Assembly: GCA_040219575.1 (NCBI GenBank)
Contig: JAVJSD010000022.1
Span: forward strand, 1-64,000
Direction of reading: 5' to 3'
Origin: JAVJSD01 sp040219575
GTDB lineage: Bacteria; Planctomycetota; Planctomycetia; Pirellulales; Pirellulaceae
Length of the DNA stretch: 64,000 bases
Shown here: piece after piece, positions 58,911 through 64,000 of the stretch
Layout: the number at the start of each line of letters is the position of its first letter
Position numbering within the stretch: the first letter of the stretch is position 1
Translations under genes and position numbers: made by a program
The notes under the pieces: model-generated
The model's database searches: none
What the model was told of the DNA's origin: nothing
What the model saw: only the letters and a program-made list of their open reading frames with translations

Positions 58911-59858
58911 TCACGACGACAAGTCGTCGGCTTGGAGGAGTTCCGACAAGTGTCGCTCCACGCACTCCGTCACGGCATGCGGGTTGTAGCCGCCTTCCAG
59001 AATACTGACGACGCGGCCTTCGGCATGGGCGGCGGCGACGTCGAGCACGTTGCGCGTCAGCGTCGTGAAGTCTTCCGACTCCAGGCCCAACGAACCGATG
59101 GGATCGGCGTGATGCGCGTCGAAACCGGCGCTGATCAGCACCAGTTGCGGGCGAATCTGGGCGGCGAATTCTTCCAGTCGCGAAACAAACATCGCGAGGT
59201 AGTCGGCCCGCGACGTGCCGTAGCGGACCGGCAGATTGAGCGTCGTGCCAAGTCCCGCCCCCGCGCCCGTTTCGTCGCGATCTCCGGTGCCCGGATAAAA
59301 GGGGAAGCGATGAATGGAGAGGAAACCGACTGCCGGGTCCTCCCAGAAGGCCGCTTGCGTGCCGTTGCCGTGGTGCACATCCCAGTCAACGATCAACACA
59401 CGCCGCAGTTCAAGTTCGGTCGTCGCCAGCCGCGCGGCGACGGCCACATTGTTGAACAGGCAGAAGCCCATCGCCGACTCGGCCAGCGCGTGATGCCCGG
59501 GCGGGCGAACCAGGCAGAAGGCGCGCTTATCTTCACCGCGGACGACGCGTTCGACGGCGTCGCACGCAGCGCCCGCCGCCAACAGCGCCACATCGTACGA
59601 TTCGGCGCTGAGCACGGTGTCGGTTTCGATCCGGCCGCCGCCGAGTTTGGCGAACCCCTGCACGGACTGGATGTAACGCTCGCCATGCACGCGCTGGAGG
59701 CGCTCGAGCGAGGCCGGCTCCCATGCCGGCCGTCGGCACTGCGCGTCGAGCGCCACAAACTGCAAGTGACGAACCGCCGGCAGAATGCGATCCGCGCACT
59801 CGGGATGATCGCCCGTGTTGTGGCGGAGGAAGAGCGGATCGTAGTAGAGGAGGGTCAT
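58911..59858 (-). CDS. Histone-deacetylase superfamily (class II-like) enzyme
   Basis: This 315-residue enzyme has the zinc amidohydrolase motifs of the HDAC superfamily: LVRPPGHHALAESAMGFCLF, LIVDWDVHHGNGTQAAFWED and VLISAGFDAHHADPIGSLGL. The Asp-His-Asp zinc site and the tandem His are intact. Bacterial members deacetylate polyamines or acetylated proteins. It follows gdhA by 96 bases. The last residues (ADDLSS) and the stop come from a family B hairpin. Confidence 0.92.
   Translation of the reverse strand: MTLLYYDPLFLRHNTGDHPECADRILPAVRHLQFVALDAQCRRPAWEPASLERLQRVHGERYIQSVQGFAKLGGGRIETDTVLSAESYDVALLAAGAACDAVERVVRGEDKRAFCLVRPPGHHALAESAMGFCLFNNVAVAARLATTELELRRVLIVDWDVHHGNGTQAAFWEDPAVGFLSIHRFPFYPGTGDRDETGAGAGLGTTLNLPVRYGTSRADYLAMFVSRLEEFAAQIRPQLVLISAGFDAHHADPIGSLGLESEDFTTLTRNVLDVAAAHAEGRVVSILEGGYNPHAVTECVERHLSELLQADDLSS
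58914..58935. repeat. Dispersed hairpin, family B, inside a gene end
   Basis: CGACGACAAGTCGTCGGCTT plus GG form a 7-bp stem. It overlaps the last codons of the HDAC-like gene. Confidence 0.75.
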
Positions 59859-59954
59859 TTGATGAGTGGTGAGTGGTGAGTGGTGAGTAGGTGGGTAGGT
59901 TTTGAATCTTCGTTCGAGTTTGTCTCAGCCCATTTTTCTCCTTCTCCTTCCTGC

Positions 59955-61310
59955 TTACGGCCAGATTCCGCGTCGCAGGGCCACTTTCGCCACGCGCTCG
60001 ATGGCGACGACGAGCGCCGCCGTCCGCATGTCGTGGCACTCGCCGTCGAGGGCGTCGCCTTGCGCCTTTCGCTCGGCGCAACTGGTGCGCAGTTGCTGCC
60101 AGCGATCGACGACCGCGTCGGCCGCCCACTCCATGCGGCGCTTGAGTTTTCCATTCACCTCGTCGAGGTCCCACTGCTCGTTCTCGTTGTTCTGCACCCA
60201 TTCGAAATAGCTGACCGTCACGCCGCCGGCGTTGGCCAGGATGTCGGGAACCACGGGGATGTCGCGGGCGCAGAGGATGTCGTCGGCCGCCGGAGTGGTC
60301 GGGCCGTTGGCCGCCTCCACCACCAGCCGCGCTTTGATCCGCTCGGCGTTATCCCTCCGGATCTGATTCTCCAAGGCGGCCGGAACCAGAATGTCGCAAT
60401 CGAGCTCCAGCAGGTCTTCGTTGGTGAGCGTTTCCGAGTGCGGCAGACCGACGACCGAGCCATGTTCCTCTTTGAACTGCTGGGCGGCCTCCAGATCGAT
60501 GCCGTTTTCACAATAGATGCCGCCCTGCGAATCGCTGACGGCCAGAATCACGGCGCCCGCCTCCCGAAACAGGCTCGCCACCGCCGCCCCCACGTTGCCG
60601 AATCCCTGCACCGCGACCCTGGCGCCCTCCAGCGAACTCAAGCCCGCCGCCACCGAACGCTGGAGCACCCGTTGCGTGGCGTACAGCACGCCGCGGCCGG
60701 TCGCCTCGTCGCGTCCCAGCGAGCCACCCATCTCGATCGGCTTGCCCGTCACCACCGGCAGGTTGTTCTCGCCCGGATGCATGACGTGGTAGGTGTCGTA
60801 GATCCAAGCCATTGTTTGCGCGTTGGTGTACAGATCGGGCGCCGGGATGTCGGTGTGGGGGCCGATGTTGTCGCCCAGATCGGAGATGAAGCGGCGGGTG
60901 ATCTTGCGCAGTTCGCTGTCGTCAAGCTCCTTGGGATTGCACGCCACGCCCCCTTTGGCGCCGCCGAAGGGGACATCCACCAGCGCGCACTTCCAGGTCA
61001 TCCATTCGGCCAGCGCCCGAACTTCATCGACGGTGACGTTGGGATGGTAGCGAATGCCCCCCTTGCCGGGACCGCGAACCTGGCTATGCAAGACACGATG
61101 GCCGGTGAAATTGCAGACCGAGCCGTCGGCCAATTCGATGGGGAAGCAAACCGTAATGGTGCGGACCGGCGTCTTCAGGAATTCGATCAGCCCATGCTTC
61201 AGCGAGGGCAGGTGCGGCCTAGCCCGATCGAACTGCAGCCGGGCGATTTGAAACGGGTTGAGCTCCTCGATGGGCGGGGCGGTCTCGATCTTCGAGGCGA
61301 CGTCGTTCAT
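59955..61310 (-). CDS. gdhA: Glutamate dehydrogenase
   Basis: The 451-residue protein converts glutamate to 2-oxoglutarate and ammonia or the reverse. The substrate Lys is in GGAKGGVACNPKEL, and GGIRYHPNVTVDEVRALAEW is typical. The nucleotide site has VAVQGFGNVGAAVASLF. The late block ILANAGGVTVSYFEWVQNNE is characteristic of the Glu/Leu/Phe/Val dehydrogenase family. The N-terminus starts at the ATG at 61310. It precedes the HDAC-like gene. Confidence 0.93.
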   Translation of the reverse strand: MNDVASKIETAPPIEELNPFQIARLQFDRARPHLPSLKHGLIEFLKTPVRTITVCFPIELADGSVCNFTGHRVLHSQVRGPGKGGIRYHPNVTVDEVRALAEWMTWKCALVDVPFGGAKGGVACNPKELDDSELRKITRRFISDLGDNIGPHTDIPAPDLYTNAQTMAWIYDTYHVMHPGENNLPVVTGKPIEMGGSLGRDEATGRGVLYATQRVLQRSVAAGLSSLEGARVAVQGFGNVGAAVASLFREAGAVILAVSDSQGGIYCENGIDLEAAQQFKEEHGSVVGLPHSETLTNEDLLELDCDILVPAALENQIRRDNAERIKARLVVEAANGPTTPAADDILCARDIPVVPDILANAGGVTVSYFEWVQNNENEQWDLDEVNGKLKRRMEWAADAVVDRWQQLRTSCAERKAQGDALDGECHDMRTAALVVAIERVAKVALRRGIWP

Positions 61311-61529
61311 GGTGCATTCCTTATGTCGGATCCGACAGCCCTGTTGTTGTTTCGTGCGAGCGGCGCGCCAAGCGGCGTTTTTGCCTATCGCCGCCCTCGC
61401 GCTGCGCCTTCCTTCCTATTCTACGCAATCACTACCATGGGAAGTCGCATGCGGCGCGTGCATGCGCATAACGCGCAAAACCGATACCCCCAACACGTCT
61501 GTTATCGCCGACACAACGCCGACAGCAGA

Positions 61530-61745
61530 CAGAATCGTAGTTCACGGATTTCAGGGAAGTGGAGTGAAAAACTCCCGCCGCCCCGCGACTGTATGGGGGA
61601 CGATGGCCAAATGAACCACTGGAAGACGCCGATCCGCCGCACGAGCGAGCCCCAACCGGGCCTCGACGTGCTGGCCGCGAGTGCGACCGGGAAGGTTGGC
61701 CGGATGGACGAACCCAAGCCAGGATACCTGGTCCGGAACTGGTCA
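61530..61745 (+). promoter_or_regulatory. Cobalamin (B12) riboswitch
   Basis: The conserved core is visible: AGGGAAGTGGAGTGAAAAAC then TCCCGCCGCCCCGCGACTGT (61553-61592), CCGGGAAGGTTGGCCGG near 61687, and the B12 box AGCCAGGATACCTGG (about 61717). It lies directly before a BtuB-like receptor gene, where such riboswitches shut off expression when cobalamin is plentiful. The outer limits are approximate. Confidence 0.92.
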
Positions 61746-61780
61746 TCACCAAGCATTTCCTCGAGGGAAGGAAATCCGGA

Positions 61781-63706
61781 ATGCACTTTCGTTCAACCGT
61801 CTTTCTTTGCACCTGTTTTAGCCTGATCCTCACAACCCGTTTGTCCGGCCAGACGGACCCCGAGCTACTGCCAGAGATCCCCGAAACCCGCGTCATCGGC
61901 CAGCCCGACCCATTTCCCGCCACCCCGCTAGGCCAGGGCGACGTGGTCACGCCCGATCGCACCGAGACGTCGCTTGGCACTTCGGGCAGCAGCGTGACGG
62001 TGCTCACCGAGGAGCAGATTCGAGCCACTGGGGAGACCTACGCCCTGGAGGTGCTGCGGAACGTCATGGGGTTGGACGTGGTGCAGTCGGGCGGACCGGG
62101 CCGCAACGCCACCGTCTTCATGCGGGGCGCCAATTCGAATCAGACGAAGGTGCTGCTCGACGGCATTCCCATCAACGACCCGAGCAGCCCTTCCCGCGCG
62201 TTCGACTTTTCGTTTTTGACCACCGAGAACATCCAACAGATCGAGATCGTCCGCGGGCCGCAAAGCCTGACCTACGGTTCGGACGCCATCGGCGGCGTGA
62301 TCAACATCATCACCAAACGCGGCGAAGGCCCCCCGCGGGTGCGCGTGGGCGCTCAAGGCGGCAGTTTCGGCACCTGGCAGAACGACGTCAACATCAGCGG
62401 CGGCGGCGACTTGGCGTATTATTCCTTCGGTACGTCGTATTTCGAGAACGAAGGCTTCTCCGCCGTCAGCCAACGCTTCGGCGGATTCGAGAACGACGGC
62501 TACCGCAACGCCAACTTCTCCGGCCGTTACGGAATCACCCTTGGCGACGCGCTGAACGTCGACTACGTGTTTCGCTACATCGACGCCGACAGCGACATCG
62601 ACAACTTCCTGGCCGATAATCTGATTCGCCAGAACCGGCTCAACGCCTTTTTCAACCGCGTGCAGGTGCAGTCGTTGGCCTTCGACGGGTTGCTCGAGAA
62701 CAAGTTCGGTTTCAGCCTGACGGACTACCAACGGCTCGACACCGATTCCGGCTTCTTCGGCACGCCTCGGTTCAACGGCCAGACGCGGGTGGTCGACTGG
62801 CAGACGAATCTGTTGGTGATGAACAACAACACGCTGATGGCGGGCATCGACTACCAGCAGGAAGAGGCGTCTTCGACATCCCTCTCCATGCAGGAGCAGA
62901 GTCTGGCTGGCGTGTACGTGCAGGACCGATTCAACTTCGGCGACATGTCGTACACGACCGTCGGCGTACGGTGGGACAACCACAGCCGGGCGGGGCAGGC
63001 GCAGACCTATCGCTTCACACAGCTATTTCCTATCTACGCCACGGGAACCGGTATTCACGGAAGCATCGGCCGAGGCTTCCGCGCTCCGACGATTGATGAA
63101 ATCTTCGGCGTGGTCGGCAACCCCGATTTGCAGCCAGAGTTTAGCAAGGGTTGGGATGTGGGATGCCGTCAACAATTGATCGACGACACGCTGTTTTTCG
63201 ACGTGACCTATTTCCGCAACGACTTCAACAACCTGATTGTGTTCGATCCCACCTTGCCCGGCCCGTTCGGCGGCGCGCTGAACAATGTGCAGTCAGCGAT
63301 CGCCTCGGGTATGGAGACAACGGCCTCGTGCCAGCTGACGCGCGACATGTTCGTCAACGCGTCGTACACGTTGACCGACACCGAGAATCTCGACACCGGG
63401 GCCCAACTCCTGCGCCGCCCGCGCAACAAGATGACGCTGCAAGTCAGCAAGTCGTTCTTTGACGACCTGGCGACGGTCAACCTGTACACCAACTTCATCG
63501 GCAAGCGCCGCGACATCGACGACCTGGGAGGCGTCACGCAGTTGAACAACTACACCGTCGTGAACGTTTCCGGCACTTGCTGGCTGACCGACCGTTGGCA
63601 GTTGTTCGTACGGGGCGACAACCTGACCGACGCCGATTACGAAGAGGTGTTCGGCTTCGCGACTCCCGGGATATCGGGTTACGCAGGACTGCGGTTTGTG
63701 CAGTGA
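61781..63706 (+). CDS. btuB: BtuB-like TonB-dependent receptor for cobalamin
   Basis: This 641-residue outer-membrane protein has a signal peptide (VFLCTCFSLILTTRLSG), a plug domain (VTVLTEEQIRATGETYALEV, VLLDGIPINDPSSPSR, IEIVRGPQSLTYGSDAIGGV), and a 22-strand barrel ending in F-like aromatic (GYAGLRFVQ). The riboswitch upstream makes cobalamin or a corrinoid the likely ligand. GGAAGGA precedes the ATG. The gene is convergent with the tonB fragment. Confidence 0.9.
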   Translation: MHFRSTVFLCTCFSLILTTRLSGQTDPELLPEIPETRVIGQPDPFPATPLGQGDVVTPDRTETSLGTSGSSVTVLTEEQIRATGETYALEVLRNVMGLDVVQSGGPGRNATVFMRGANSNQTKVLLDGIPINDPSSPSRAFDFSFLTTENIQQIEIVRGPQSLTYGSDAIGGVINIITKRGEGPPRVRVGAQGGSFGTWQNDVNISGGGDLAYYSFGTSYFENEGFSAVSQRFGGFENDGYRNANFSGRYGITLGDALNVDYVFRYIDADSDIDNFLADNLIRQNRLNAFFNRVQVQSLAFDGLLENKFGFSLTDYQRLDTDSGFFGTPRFNGQTRVVDWQTNLLVMNNNTLMAGIDYQQEEASSTSLSMQEQSLAGVYVQDRFNFGDMSYTTVGVRWDNHSRAGQAQTYRFTQLFPIYATGTGIHGSIGRGFRAPTIDEIFGVVGNPDLQPEFSKGWDVGCRQQLIDDTLFFDVTYFRNDFNNLIVFDPTLPGPFGGALNNVQSAIASGMETTASCQLTRDMFVNASYTLTDTENLDTGAQLLRRPRNKMTLQVSKSFFDDLATVNLYTNFIGKRRDIDDLGGVTQLNNYTVVNVSGTCWLTDRWQLFVRGDNLTDADYEEVFGFATPGISGYAGLRFVQ

Positions 63707-63746
63707 GTTGATATCAGACTGCAGATCGGAAGAAGAACGACGAGGC

Positions 63747-63827
63747 AAACCGCTGATGGACGCTGATAAAACGCTAATGGCTTGAAGTTCTCCTCATTAG
63801 CGTCGTATCAGCGTTCATCAGCGGTTC
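63747..63827. repeat. Dispersed palindrome, family A, between convergent genes
   Basis: The left arm (63747-63778, AAACCGCTGATGGACGCTGA...) pairs with the right arm (63796-63827) at 28 of 31 positions. It lies between the stops of btuB and tonB and could end both transcripts. Confidence 0.85.
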
Positions 63828-63838
63828 CTCCGGAATTC

Positions 63839-64000
63839 TCATTTTGGTTTGTCGATGACGAATCGAATCGGCACGGCGATCTCCATTTCGACGGGGACGC
63901 CGGCCTGGCGGGCGGGTTCGAATCGCCAGCGGCGGATGACGTCGAGGGCGGCCTCGTCGAACGCGGCGTGGCCGCTGCCGCGGTAGATCGAAGCGGCCCG
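63839..64000 (-). CDS. TonB C-terminal domain (5' part outside window)
   Basis: The visible 53 residues read RAASIYRGSGHAAFDEAALD, then VIRRWRFEPARQAGVPVEME and a short tail. This is the TonB C-terminal fold, ending the domain in VPIRFVIDKPK. Energy transduction from the inner membrane to TonB-dependent receptors is the usual role. It is convergent with btuB, which fits a corrinoid-uptake pairing. The start lies beyond base 64000. Confidence 0.88.
   Translation of the reverse strand, partial: RAASIYRGSGHAAFDEAALDVIRRWRFEPARQAGVPVEMEIAVPIRFVIDKPK

Noticed and set aside
59864..59891. Short tandem heptamer GAGTGGT between HDAC-like and gdhA genes
   Set aside because: Only three to four short units; low-complexity sequence, and a similar GAGGGGT run occurs near 13591. 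Not informative enough for a finding.
59880..61826. Long plus-strand frame of 648 codons over gdhA and the riboswitch
   Set aside because: It is antisense to gdhA, whose motifs are clear, and runs over the riboswitch and into btuB. Its product has no recognisable domain; such frames are expected at high GC.

Overview
The window is about 64 kb of GC-rich chromosome, almost certainly from a planctomycete, probably of the Pirellulales. The signs are two secreted sulfatases, a Tat-exported DUF1501 protein, a protein kinase fused to Hsp70, a free-standing RNA polymerase alpha-CTD-like protein, a MoxR/AAA-like ATPase of planctomycete type, a TadG-like von Willebrand protein, many secreted proteins, and several small proteins with an N-terminal F/Q-x-LRSL membrane segment. 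The lineage call is inference from gene content; no rRNA is present.

Layout. Bases 1-8977 hold a locus built from repeated modules: a DxH-type glycosyltransferase fused to changing C-terminal domains, a secreted HEAT-like protein, a secreted or anchored leucine-rich-repeat (LRR) protein and a WD40 protein. The glycosyltransferase, HEAT and LRR modules each occur at least twice. Between 7.9 and 8.3 kb lie broken remnants of HEAT, WD40 (inverted) and glycosyltransferase-fusion genes. From 9.2 to 15 kb come an esterase-like hydrolase, an M28 peptidase with two PDZ domains, a trypsin-like protease and an amidohydrolase. From 14.8 to 19.5 kb lie the alpha-CTD-like protein, the kinase-Hsp70 fusion, a small conserved protein and rsmA. 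The 19.8-29.2 kb segment is mostly carbohydrate and small-molecule metabolism: two epimerase-like proteins, a beta-propeller protein with a sulfatase, a TauD-like dioxygenase, a membrane glycosyltransferase and an FAH-family hydrolase. From 29.4 to 37 kb are a CxxCH protein, an HPt protein, an extremely cysteine-rich secreted protein, a 2OG oxygenase, DUF1501, and a DUF971 plus JmjC-like pair.

From 37.2 to 44 kb come a lipoprotein, xerC, a second M28 peptidase, another lipoprotein, an ankyrin protein and a second sulfatase. From 44.3 to 49 kb are divergent ArsR and Rrf2 regulators, the AAA ATPase, an intradiol dioxygenase and a TPR protein. A 1761-residue TPR protein fills 49.2-54.5 kb. The last part holds an Ldh_2-type dehydrogenase, a toxin-antitoxin pair, the VWA protein, a class II histone-deacetylase-like enzyme next to glutamate dehydrogenase, and a cobalamin riboswitch controlling a BtuB-like receptor, with the end of a tonB gene convergent to it.

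Between genes there are several families of short dispersed palindromes (called A to D here). They sit mostly at gene 3' ends, and some supply the stop codons and last residues of the neighbouring proteins. Because of high GC, many long antisense frames are open; these were judged to be shadows of the genes listed.
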